Assembly (NCBI RefSeq): GCF_000327385.1
Contig: NW_008708401.1
Location: 2,690,652 to 2,754,651 of the forward strand
DNA from: Lottia gigantea
Lineage: Eukaryota > Mollusca > Gastropoda > Lottiidae
Length of the DNA: 64,000 bases
Reading direction: 5' to 3'
The position numbers and the translations under genes were made by a program. Below are positions 1 through 11,917 of the stretch, piece after piece; position 1 is the stretch's first letter, and every line of letters starts with the position of its first letter. Under the pieces are notes generated by a model. The model saw nothing but the letters and a program-made list of their open reading frames with translations, was not told where the DNA came from and did no database searches.

Positions 1-3000
1 GTCTGGTTCCATTGGATAAATCATTGTTTAATGTGGTAAGTAATCAGTACACATGATGCCATTCTGTGACTGGATTTTTCCATATTCACATTTTCTCAGA
101 GTCCAGAGTCATTTTATATTTAATTGAAATATTTACGCAAATTTTCTTTTCACATCATATGATTGCATCAACCTCCTCTTTACTATGATAGGCCTACTTT
201 CACAATTATTTTATTCATAAGAAATGGACTAGGGAACAGACTGAATAACTCTTTACTTTTCAATTGCTTTTTACAATAATTGCCAAAATTTCTAAGATTT
301 TCATTTTTCTTTTCAGATAGTAGAATCATGTAGAGAAGGAATAAGAAAACCAGATTCTAGAATATTTCAGACATGTTTAGAGAGACTACAAGTTAAACCA
401 CAAGAAGCGGTATTTCTAGATGATATAGGTCAGAATGTAAAGGCTGCTAGACAACTTGGTATTAATACTATAAAGGTAATCTAATTTGAGATGCAGATTG
501 TTGATAAATTTGCTGACTGTCCTCAACAAATGCATGCCAGCAAACATTTCTGGGATGAATTGCAGATAGTCTTCTGCTCCACAAATTGTGAACTGATTAG
601 TTTATTTTGTAGGCCTATCTATCCCCAGAAAGTACAGTTTGGCTTGTGTTTTATTATGTTTGCCCAAAAGATGGCTTTCGAAATGATTTGAGAATGTTTT
701 GGAGATTGGATGTCTAAATATTCTGTTTGCCAAATGTGTATTCATTACTGTTATGATATAGGTTGAAAATGTTGAACAAGCTATAGAAGATTTAGAAAGT
801 TTAACAGGTTATGATTTAAGTAGTTATATAGAGGGTACTGAAACTATACCAAAACATTTACAAATACCTGTAGATAGACTAGTACAATATTTACGAACAA
901 ATCTACAGCTCTCTTCTAAAGGTGTGTAACATTTTAGCTTCCTAGGATCTTTTTTAAGGCAGGCTGTTGTTTGGTTGGATTGTATGGAATTTTAACACCA
1001 TTCTCTTGGTTACATCACACCAATGATGGTGGTCATGTGTTCTAATTTTTGTCTGTTTGTTCTAAGCCTAGATAGATAATCAAGGAAGGGGGATGTAGTG
1101 ACTATGCACTGACTATGCAGTCACCTATGTCAATTTACCTTTTAACTGCAGTGCACATTTTACAATATTATATTATATAATGATTTTTATATTAGTATAT
1201 TTGAGATAAGAATTCAAGTAATAATTGTTTTAATTGTAGAAAAACCAATAATAAGATGTTTTAAACATGGTCAATCCAACCCAACATATTACGTTAAATA
1301 TGGTGACTCAGAATTGGTTCTTAGAAAAAAACCTGTAAATATAATCATTATTGTAATTTTATCTTGGTGAACCGGTGATTTGATAATTATAATCTTGTAC
1401 CATGCACGAACTGTATAACATTTCTGAATATATTACATATTTCTACAGTTTTTCTATAAGCCGGTTAATCAGTGAACATTCTAGAAATTCTAATCTTCTT
1501 TTGTTAGGATTTGAATTATGCCATCAATGTTTTTGCTGGATTTTATTTTTACTGGACAATACAACAAGTTGATAATGATGTATTTGTATTATAGCCTGGT
1601 AAACTATTACCCTCAGCTCATGCTGTAGATAGAGAATATCTAGTAATGAAAGCTCTAGGTCGACATGATGTACCAGTACCAGAAATGTTGTCTTTCTGTG
1701 ATGATGAAAGGTAAGCATTATGATAATGAGAGTCCATTGAACTTTTCTGGGACGTTGTTTACATGATTTAAAAAGTTGAAAACTACTGTACATCTGCACT
1801 GGGACATGTTAATCTGTCCTAAGGAATTGTTTTCACTCTTAAAAAGTATGAAAATACTATACCTATTAAATTTCCTTTCAAGTTAGTTGGTTGAAGGTTG
1901 AAATCGGAGGTTGTTTTCTTGTTGATTGTCTCCCTTTAGTGTGCCAAGGGAGGTAATTCTGGTAATTTTGCAATGGAGCTGTATTGGCAAGTTATGTGCT
2001 GCTGGACAATTTTCAAATTAGCTTTATGAAATACCTGTACATATTATTCATCTCGTTTTCTCACTTTGTCAGTGGTATATGTCAGATGGGACAATTTATA
2101 AAGCCTTGTGTGCTCCAAACTGTAGTGGGTAAAATGTTTCATATAACATACTTCATGATTATGCCCATTTTCAGTAGCATAGTGTATTTCATTGATGTGT
2201 TCTATTCATTATAATGTTGAACAACTTATATTTTATAGTGTTATAGGAACACCATTCTACCTAATGAAGTATATTTCTGGAGACATATATAAAGATCATC
2301 TACTGACAGACCTAGAACCTAGTAAAAGATCCCAGTACTACAAAAATATGATCAATGTATTGTGTAGAATTCATAAAGCAGGGATAGATGAAGCAGGTTT
2401 AACATCTTATGGAAAATCAGGTACAAATTTATAAAGAATTTTGTCATGACTTTCACAAATTGCTAGTCGTAGGGACTCTTAACTTTTTAGACTTTATATG
2501 TTTCCTTTATAAGCATTACGTTTGAGTATTTTCAGTCTGCCATAAACTAAATGATTACTCAACTTTATGTTTCGCTTACAGGCAGTCACGAATCTCTTGC
2601 TTGGTGTTAAATGGGGATGAAAACAGTCTCATAAAAGCACTGGCATAGATCACAAAGTAAAGATTCATGCTAAAACAAGGTGCAAAAGTTTAAAAATATT
2701 AGCAAGTTAATTATGCCTGGCTAAGATTAAAGTAATACCATTTCTTTAGGTAAAATTTCTGTCTACACATGGGGGTGCTAGTTGTTAATTTATCATTTCC
2801 TTTTTAGGCCAATATGTAGAGCGTAATTTCAAACGATGGTCAAAACAATATGAAGCCAGTAAAACACATGATATACCAGCAATGGATAAATTGATGAAAT
2901 GGATAGGGGAGAATTTACCAAAAAAAGAACTAGTAACAGTTGTACATGGTGATTTCAGGTCAGTAGAGGGTTCACAACTATATATCTCTTTTAGTGTAGT

Positions 3001-6000
3001 GTTTTAATTGGGTGTTTAGCCAATTAGCTAGTGGTGCTGGTCTGAGTTGACTTGAGAGAAAAACACAAGCTATTTGTGAGTGGTCAATGATGTCCAAATA
3101 GAATACGACCCATGCCATATTATCAAAACATGATATTGATCAATCACAGATAGCTTATATCACTCAACCGTCCATCTGCATATTTCTCACCTGATTTTTT
3201 GTAAAAGACAGGCGTGGGCATCTCAAGGCGCATTCACTTCCAAAGACAACCAACAACAGGATAAATTAATGAAATGCAGAGAATAGCTCACACCTGAAAA
3301 CATATTCTTAAAAATAACCTATAAAGATTGTTGTCATGATTATTGATTTTTAGTCATGCCTCAAAAACCAAATTGGATGCTCCTTATAGCTACAGAGAAC
3401 TGTGTTTGGACAATGGTAAGTTTCAGATTGTTTGTGTTGATATTGTAGGTTAGATAACCTAGTATTTGCTAAAGGTTCAGCTGATGTATTAGCTGTATTA
3501 GATTGGGAATTATCTACCATAGGAGATCCTATAACAGATTTATCAACATGCTGTCTTGGCTATTATTTACCACCAGGTTTTCCTATGATTCCAAGTAAGT
3601 AAATTTATGTAGAATGTTCAGCATAATCCAGAACAGATCAAAGCAAAGATGTTTATAGACTGCCTGTTGACAGGATCCATAAGAACAATGCAAATCATTT
3701 GGCCACAGACCAACACATAGACAAGAACCTTTAGATAAATGTCAAAAGATTATAGATAGACAGACCAGCTTGTAAACTGGATCCTCTAAAACAATGCAAA
3801 GGGATTTGGCTATAGACAAGCTTGTTGACAGGATCTTTTAGGTCAATGCAAAGAGTATAGACCACATATTTTAGTAGACAGTATCCTTGTGATCCTTAGA
3901 TTTCATCCTTTGGTAGTTTCTTTCTTTGTGTTAATTTTAGGTATGGCTAATATAGATTTCAAGACACATGGTATACCATCCATGGAACAGATTGTAGAAC
4001 AGTATTGTGAAGAGATGAATATTCCACCAATAGACAACTGGCATTTCTATCAAGCTTTTACCTGCTTTAGATTTGCTGCTATTGTTCAAGGTGTATATAA
4101 AAGAGCTATGTCAGGTAATACTTCCAGAAACAGTCTCAAACAATCTGTCATTTGTGGTAATTACTAACAAATACAATTTTGTGGTCAAGCTCTTTTAAAC
4201 GTAAAATTACGAATAATATATACATGTGAATTAAAATAGACAAACATTGTTATCATTGACCTTTGACCCTCACTGTCATTTAGAGTAAAGAAATAGGACT
4301 ATCTTATTTTGTTAAGTCATACATTTACCCAGGTGATTATTAAGTGAATTATAAGTCTGTATTTTCAAAAGGATGATATATCGATATAAAATTCTCTGCA
4401 CTTAAAACACGTTATTTCAAGGTAGGTCAATTTGTCAAATAAATTGTTAATATTATTGATATTAATAGCTGATGTAGGTTTGTTTTTACCTTGATGAGAA
4501 TGTCTTTTGGATTGCAGAAAGTCTTCTGTAGAAATCTGTGATTTATGATACCAGTTTATTCTTTTTTTTTTTTTGCCTTGCGTATCACAAATGCCATGAT
4601 CAAATATTTTGCAGCTAAACTGTACGTTCCGAACACCATATATGGCATATGTGTGGATTTATCAATTATGTTGTTGATGGAATTTTTCTTTAAATGATTA
4701 ATAGCAATACTAGAAATTTTTTGGGACTCTCTCAATTGGACAACTCCTGACAAACATACAATCAAGACAGACTAGATGTGAGTAAGCAACCGGGCCTATC
4801 TAATGCCTCAATATGACTTCAGTGGTTGTGTATTAAGAAAAAACTTTTAAAATTTCTGTTAAGGTCAAGGTAGTTCACCAGAAAGTAAATTTATTGGTAC
4901 TTTTGCTGAGAAGTTGGCGACTAGAGGCTTTGAAATTGCTACACAAAAGTCACCTTCAAACTCTGGAGCTAGTTCAAGGGGAACAACTCAAACTAGACAA
5001 TATTCTACAACCAATAGTAAATCTGTGATGTCATATATAAGCAGACCAATGTCTACTAATTCACATTCTCACTCTGCTGGTAAGTAGCTTTTAATTTTAT
5101 TTGTTTTTCACGAATTATTTGCACATCAGGACTTAACTTATTATTTAATCAACTGATTAAGTCACTGAGGATATCGTGTTATTCCTCCTTGAGGACTGGT
5201 GCACTCACATTTTTGTGTATACAAGAATCATGTGATTTTCACATTATTGAGATTTTCCAGTCACAATGAGCAGTTATCGGGTATAATTTGTCCACTAGTC
5301 ATTGTTGCATTTGGGCAAAGTATTTTGGAAGGATTAGGGTTGAACTTGCCATATATTTTTTCTTAAAATTCACTTTTAAAGTTTCTTTTGGCCTAGAGTT
5401 TATTTATTTTTTTATTTATTTCAGCTCAAATGCCAATCAATGTTACTGGTTTATCATCAAGAGTTCAAGATTTACACAGTAAAGTTAAAGAGTTTATAGA
5501 TAAGAAAGTCATCCCACTGGAACCAGATTATTTAGCTCATACACAATCTCAACAGAAATGGCAAGTCTGGTCAAAAATGGAAGGGTTAAAGGTCAATATT
5601 ATTCTTTGTCATTTGTAAAAAGTTCAGAAATGCAATGCATATCCATGGAAGAGTTATTTTAAAACAATTTTCAATTTGATGATTTTCATCAAAGGACTTT
5701 TTTTTTTACTATCATTAGGCTGAGGCTAAAGCTGCAGGACTGTGGAATTTATTTCTACCTAAAGAATCTGATCCTGATATAAAATATGGAGCTGGATTGA
5801 CCAATGTGGAATATGCCTTTCTTTGTGAACAGATGGGTAGATGTCAGCTTGCACCAGAGGTAAAACTGCAACAGTTTATTTTGTGAATTATGACAAGTTA
5901 AGGTAAAAACATGTACTGATAGAAAATCTCAGGAACATGATTAACTCAGATTGAATTCAAGGATATTTCTGCTGATGTTGTCATATAACACTGAAAACAA

Positions 6001-9000
6001 AAACCTCAATGTAATCATTATCAATGTAATTGTTACCATTGATATTGTCGAGTTTTTAAACTAACTCTTAAGACTCTTACATCTGAAAAATGTAAAAGCT
6101 ATGAATATTCAGTTTGATTTTCTGGATCTGATGATATTTTGTAGGTGTTTAACTGTAGTGCCCCTGATACTGGTAATATAGAAGTATTAGTGAAATATGG
6201 TACGGAACAACAGAAACAACAATGGTTAAACCCTTTATTAGAGGGAAAGATTAGATCTTGTTTTGGAATGACAGAACCACAGGTAAATATTTTATAGGAT
6301 ATAAAGCTTGGACAAGATTGTCCCTGAGGTCACTCTTCCAACTAATAGTTACTGGCTCTTGAGTCCATGTCCAAAGACTTTATTTAATTTGAGCTCTACA
6401 TGAATAATACTGTGGCAGACTGTGTCGCTAGCGAAACAGACATCCTCACTCTTTTGAAACCTGCCACTCTGCAACTGGGTTTTCTAACTCAACATTGAAT
6501 TGACAAAAATTCAATCTGGCGGTCTTTCGGCAATAATGTTAGTGGTATGTATAATTAACATCTGAGAAAAGTGTAATAACAAAGAGACATGGCTTCAAGG
6601 TTAAGAAACTTTATTTAGACTTAATCAGTCATGTAACTTTCAAATGAAATAGTAATGTTTTATATGATATCTATATATTTTCCAGGTAGCCTCATCAGAT
6701 GCTACTAACATTGAAGCTTCTATTAGAAAAGATGGCAATAGTTATATTATTAATGGACATAAATGGTGGACATCAGGTTTGCATTACATTGATATTCCAA
6801 CAACATCTATAATAGTAATAATTCAGAATCCATCTGATTCAAACTAGCCTGCAAACTGGTCTGCTTTGTGAGGAATATTTAATAAGGATATCATATGTAC
6901 AATGTTTCAAGGTTTATTACAAACATGTATTATCTTTCTTGCCTTATACAAAATATTAAAGCTCATGTGGGTAATTATATCCATATTGCACATTTCTTGA
7001 ATACAGTCAGAACTGGTGAAGGTGCACTCATGGCTTGGTGCAGTCATATCATTAAGCACCTTGCATAGTACACTATAACCAATTGACCCAGTAGTTTTTT
7101 CTCTGGCAAGTTCCAGTGCCATAAAGTTATTGTTATATGGAAACAATCTATATCATGCTATAATTTACAGGAGCTAATGATCCAAGGTGTAAATTGTGTA
7201 TATTTATGGGTAAAACTGATTTGGGATTAGCTAAACATAAACAACAGAGTATGATTATAGTACCAATGGATGCTCCTGGTGTTAAAATTCTTCGTCCATT
7301 ATTAGTATTTGGTTATGATGATGCACCACGTAAGTTATCCTTTACAGTAACTCTCAATTCTGCAATTCTCTTTGTTTAAATTCAAGCTTCAAAATGACAC
7401 AATTTTTTACCAGATTAAAGGGCCTCTTCATTCATGTTCATATCCAAGACAATGTTCAGATATCAATGAATAAATGGTCTTCATCATCTTGTATTCATCT
7501 TCCTTGTAATCTCAAATTATTTAAATGAAAAGTATTCTATAGATTACTAAATTGGGTCATGTTAAATCTTAACTGCAACTTTCTTGAAAGCTAATTGGAC
7601 ATGAAAATTACCAACCACATATCCCATTTTGGTTATTTTCCAGATGGTCATGCAGAAGTTATGTTTGAAAATGTACGAGTACCAGCTGATAATATATTAT
7701 TGGGTGAAGGTCGTGGATTTGAAATAGCTCAAGGTCGTCTGGGTCCTGGTAGAATTCATCATTGTATGAGATTAATAGGACATGCTGAACGAGCCTTAGA
7801 TTTGATGGTTGCTAGGGTAAATAATGATTATCTTCAATACAATTTCTTTTTTGCCAGCATTATTGGTTACATGGTTTCAGATGACAATAAAAATTAGATT
7901 TAGTACATAAAAAGTTAGACTGATGGTATTTAAAATTAAGGCTTCAAAATCTTGTATTTCATAAGGGATGGTGGCATATCGAGGAATCATTTGTAAGGGT
8001 CAAAGAATTGTCAAGGGGGGCACATAATCAATTATTTCCATAAGTAAAATAAATAGAAATTTGGGAAACGCTACTGAAGAGGGAATATTTTCAATCAAAA
8101 ATTGAGTGTACATTGTAATGAAAAGAATATACAAAAACAGGAATATTCATGAGCAGAAAATTTTGTCAAATCATATTTTCAGACAAAGACAAGGATCGCA
8201 TTTGGTAAACCCCTAGCAGCTCAGGGCACTATACAGTCTGATGTAGCTAAATCCAGAATGGAAATAGAACAAGCCAGATTATTAGTTTTAAAAGCTGCTC
8301 ATATGATGGATGTTTATGGTAATAAGGTATGACTTCCTTTTATTATTTTTTTTGGCCGACTAGCTACAGCAGTATGTTTTACAGATAATGAACATATAGT
8401 GTTAGAATGTCTTCAGTAATTTGTCAAAATAATGCTTTGCTTACTTTGGAGTAGATCTTTTTTGAACATTGTAAATAAACAAGTGTTGATTTGTTGTAGT
8501 TGTTGTTTATTTCAGGTGGCTGCTCCTGAAATTGCTATGATTAAAGTAGCTGTACCTAATATGGCACAGACTGTTATAGATAGGGCAATACAGGTAATGG
8601 CTACAGATATTTGATAGCCTTTTTGTGAAATCATCCTCCAAGCTGAGAGCTTGATGCCTTAGAATGTATTTGATCAATTATTGCACCTTTTTATTTAATA
8701 AATAATGCATTGTTATCTTAATATGTTTACAAGCAATCACATATTGACATCATGGACGGCTATGTTATATAAAAAATATCACTACAACTTCTGATTTCAT
8801 TCAAGTGGTTTTAATCGGCCTTTGTTTCTTTTTGACTAAGTCAGTTATAACGTAGAAAAGACTGACAGTATTATATACCCCCCTGTCCCATCCTTATACC
8901 CCTCCCTAGTGAAGGTTTAGGCATAATATATTGCAATATAGGACTGGCCATTCAAATACAGTGCATATCAGATATTTAAGTTAAGTGCTTATTACAGTAG

Positions 9001-9288
9001 ACACATACCGCCCGACTCTAGGGGATCATATTATATCAATATTAGCTGTACATATGATATACATCTTTGCTAACTTTAACAGCAGAAGTTCTTTCATACT
9101 TTACATAGGTTACAAAATGTATTTTATTTTTGTAGGCGCATGGTGGAGCTGGTGTCAACTCTGATTTTCCTCTAGCATCATTTTTTACCTGGGCTCGTGT
9201 GTTAAGACTAGCAGATGGTCCTGATGAAGTACATCTTAGATCCATTGCTAAAATGGAATACGCAAAATCTGTGAATTCTAAATTATAA
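1..9288 (+). CDS. ACAD10: ACAD10-type acyl-CoA dehydrogenase with HAD and APH kinase domains (5' partial)
   Basis: Nineteen exons can be joined in one frame: 1-35 (frame from base 3), 317-475, 762-921, 1240-1334, 1595-1710, 2239-2420, 2808-2958, 3449-3594, 3941-4114, 4864-5079, 5425-5591, 5719-5859, 6145-6282, 6686-6776, 7171-7329, 7644-7816, 8183-8326, 8516-8593, 9136-9288. All borders are GT-AG and all phases agree. The visible 891 residues show the end of a HAD-like domain ([18 protein letters not shown]), an aminoglycoside-phosphotransferase-like kinase (HGDFRLDN near 294, [11 protein letters not shown]), a Ser/Thr-rich linker (about 405-477), and an acyl-CoA dehydrogenase with [38 protein letters not shown] and LADGPDEVH. 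This order is that of vertebrate ACAD10; ACAD11 lacks the HAD part. Family work assigns these enzymes to breakdown of 4-hydroxyacyl-CoAs, with the kinase domain phosphorylating the hydroxyl. The protein ends in SKL, a canonical peroxisomal signal. The start lies left of the window. Confidence 0.95.
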
Positions 9289-9325
9289 ACTATGACAGTT
9301 GTTCTCTTCAGTAAAATTCTTGCAA

Positions 9326-9331
9326 AATAAA
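9326..9331 (+). terminator. Poly(A) signal of the ACAD10-like gene
   Basis: AATAAA lies 38 bases after the TAA stop, so the 3' UTR is probably very short. It is the first hexamer after the stop. A second AATAAA follows near 9732 and could give a longer transcript. Confidence 0.55.
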
Positions 9332-9349
9332 TACCACTGTGCATTATTT

Positions 9350-9425
9350 ATGAGGGTTGGCTGAAAAGTTCCAAGCTTGAGTAGGGTATTTGGATTGAAA
9401 CCAACTTTTTCCACTTACAGATATG
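9350..9425. mobile_element. Possible mariner-like terminal fragment
   Basis: A stretch beginning GAGGGTTGGCTGAAAAGTTC resembles, from memory, the terminal inverted repeat and subterminal region of mariner-type DNA transposons. No matching inverted end and no transposase reading frame were found nearby, so at best this is a truncated relic just beyond the poly(A) signal of the ACAD10-like gene. The call rests on pattern resemblance only. Confidence 0.25.
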
Positions 9426-10299
9426 AACATTTAATGAATCATAGACATAAGAACGGCAAATTTTGACAGCGGTCCAGAATCGTGTGAGTTTCCTGGCGTC
9501 TTGTGACAATTTTGGAACTTTACAGACAGCCCAGGTACATGATTAATAGCACTTGCCTTTGACCCTCATGTCTGATTCTCTTTATATGATTAACCTTATC
9601 ACAGGCAATGTGTCTTTTCAATATTGTGAGTTATGCAAAGTGTTTATTGATCTGTGAGCTGCAAAATTATGCCATTTTATGTTATTTTGTTATATTTACT
9701 AATTACTGTATCTACTAAAAGTGATACTGAATAAATCAGCTATTCATGTTGAAATGATTATTTAACCTGTTTAATGTAATATAATCAATTAAAGAATCAT
9801 GAATGAAATCAAATCATGTTAATATTTGTTAAAGTGTAATATAATTAGTGCTATATGAATCATAAACTTGGAATAAGCAAATTGTGTTTATTTTGTTTTA
9901 ATAATGGTACAATAATAAAATATTTTCACTGTTTAAATAGTGCTCAATACATCCATTGTAGAAAAATATAAAAATATTAAAACAAAACTTGAATCATGTT
10001 GTTCCTCAAGAGTTTCACTGGTAACAACATACTTAATTTCAAGTTCTGTTTTAATATTTTAAATTATAAATTGACACTTTATTGGAGAAATTGGCCTTAG
10101 TGTGTATATTTATAATCATTTAATATTATATACTTATGAGTGTTGTTGATATCCATGAATATAAACTAGATTTAAGTTCTACTGTATTTTGTTCAAGGTA
10201 AATAGATTAAAATACTTATTGAACATGTGTTTCTCTTCTGTCTTCTACATGTATCTTTGTCAAATATGTTCTAGAAATAAATTATTTTTATACAATCTA
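9426..10299. other. Convergent intergenic spacer, no gene seen
   Basis: This AT-rich stretch lies between the 3' ends of the ACAD10-like gene and ETFBKMT. It holds short A/T runs and no reading frame with recognisable content. Part of it may be alternative 3' UTR of either gene. Confidence 0.6.
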
Positions 10300-10305
10300 T
10301 TTATT
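10300..10305 (-). terminator. Poly(A) signal of ETFBKMT
   Basis: TTTATT on the plus strand reads AATAAA on the minus strand, 15 bases beyond the ETFBKMT stop codon. A second copy at 10313-10318 lies just after the stop. Both imply a very short 3' UTR. Confidence 0.45.
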
Positions 10306-10319
10306 TTTAATATTTATTA

Positions 10320-11457
10320 TCAAGAAGGCCTATATTGCCAAACACTAGCATAAGTAAAACCATTATTTTCTGACACACAACTTGCAGGCAAATCATAAGT
10401 CCCAACTTTCTCTAACTTGTTTTTCATTGGATGATTTTTAAATGAGTGACGGCCAGGATCACCAATAAGAATGTTTGTAGGGCATGACCCTATATGATCT
10501 AACCAATCGCTGATAGTATTTGTTGTAATTTCATCATAAAACATATCTCCCAATAATAAAATATCACACTCTAAGTCATTTCCTCCCAAAAGATTAACTG
10601 CTGATGTGGTCACTGAAGTCTTGTTTAATTCACTATTTAATTCTATACACTCACAAGCAACTGAAAGGACAAAAGATTTTCATTGATCTTAGACCTCAAT
10701 ATGCAGAATTTATGTGTGAATTTTGCTTCTTTCAAGCATTTTGTCATTGCATTGATTCAAATTTTTATGTATATACCTTTAATTTGATTTGTACCTTTCT
10801 TTGTAACCTCAGCCAATGCTTCTATTTGAATCTGTAAAATGCCTACCATTATCTATATCATTAGCTATAATATGATGAGCATCAACTAGACTACAAGCTA
10901 TTGATGTAGCACCACAACCAGCACCAATATCTATCACAGTCTTTCCTTCAAATAATTCTTTATTATCCAGAATATACCTGCAATACAGAAAAGCCTGAAA
11001 ATAATTGCTTATCCGAGCGTTTGATGCCGCCAGAGTGAGGGACAAAAAGCACAAACTTTCTTTGATTGTAGTCAACATGATGTTCCATGCAGTCTATTAA
11101 TATATAAAACATTACACAGACAGAAAAATGCGTTACGATTTTCACTGCAGTTACATTTTTTATTATCACTGATAAAGATATGATAATTTTTAAAACATAC
11201 CTAGAGAGAACTTGACCTCCAGGCCAATAAAATGCCCAGAAAGGGTCAATAAATGGACAAGTATCAGGATGGGAGTGCCACAGTTGACAATTCTGTGTTA
11301 TTAGATGTAGAGCTATCTCTGGAGTTAAGTGATCTCTACTAATCTCTGTATGTTGTTTTATCAAATTCTTTGCATCTTTGGAATGGAATCTTTTGAGAAT
11401 TTGTTTTGAATTTCTTGTACATTTTAAAATCACCTTCATCCAAGATGTCTTAAGCAT
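10320..11457 (-). CDS. ETFBKMT: Electron transfer flavoprotein beta-subunit lysine methyltransferase
   Basis: Three exons on the minus strand (11457-11201, 10977-10847, 10660-10320) join in frame to give 242 residues, close to the 262 of human ETFBKMT (METTL20). The N-terminus is rich in Lys, Arg and Ser without acidic residues for about 25 positions, as expected of a mitochondrial presequence. The seven-beta-strand methyltransferase core shows motif I (VIDIGAGCGATS, 100-111), the acidic post-I loop (ANDID, 124-128) and the GDMFYDE motif (167-173); the C-terminal part has ILIGDPGR and ends in VWQYRPS. In mammals the enzyme trimethylates two lysines of ETF-beta beside the loop that docks acyl-CoA dehydrogenases. 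The upstream neighbour SWAP70 is transcribed divergently 460 bp away. Exon 2 ends before a GTAGG donor and rejoins at TTGCTTG, which restores the family sequence NDIDNVACECIELN. Confidence 0.93.
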
Positions 11458-11917
11458 TATAGTGAAAAAAAAAAAGAAAGGTGATAATTACAAGATTGTA
11501 TTTGTATCAAAGCAACAGAATTAAACTCTATGTGCTTAGATCAAAATATATTGAGTTACAACCTTGTATAGAAACATATGTTTTTTGACAAACAATCAGT
11601 GAAGATAACTAAGATTGATGTGAAAATTTGAGTTTTTTGTTAATTAAAGATTTACCACAAACATCATATCAAGCATGTTTTCCAGAATATATCAACATTT
11701 CAAGGTGCAATCCTTGAACAACAAATCAATGTAGTATTTTTACTTACTTTCTGACTTACGGATTGATAAGTTTTAAAAAGACAGGCTTGAAGAAACATTA
11801 TATTGAAGATTTAGCAAAAATTTATTAATCAAAATTTATAGTAAAAAATTTGTGAAGACTTCAAGATTACAGGTCACGTGTGATAACAAAGTATCACGTG
11901 ACCATTCTATTGTCAAA
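11458..11917. promoter_or_regulatory. Head-to-head promoter region of ETFBKMT and SWAP70
   Basis: Only 460 bases separate the two divergent start codons, so both promoters and 5' UTRs must lie here unless there are untranslated upstream exons. Two CACGTG E-boxes sit at 11875-11880 and 11895-11900, 20 bases apart, within an imperfect inverted arrangement (GGTCACGTGTGATA and TATCACGTGACC). The second matches the extended TCACGTGAC core bound by bHLH-zip factors of the MiT/TFE and USF/Myc groups. No TATA box is clear. Confidence 0.6.

Noticed and set aside
10809-11078. Minus-strand continuous frame across ETFBKMT exon 2 and intron
   Set aside because: The frame includes intron on both sides; splicing at 10977 and 10847 gives the family sequence instead.
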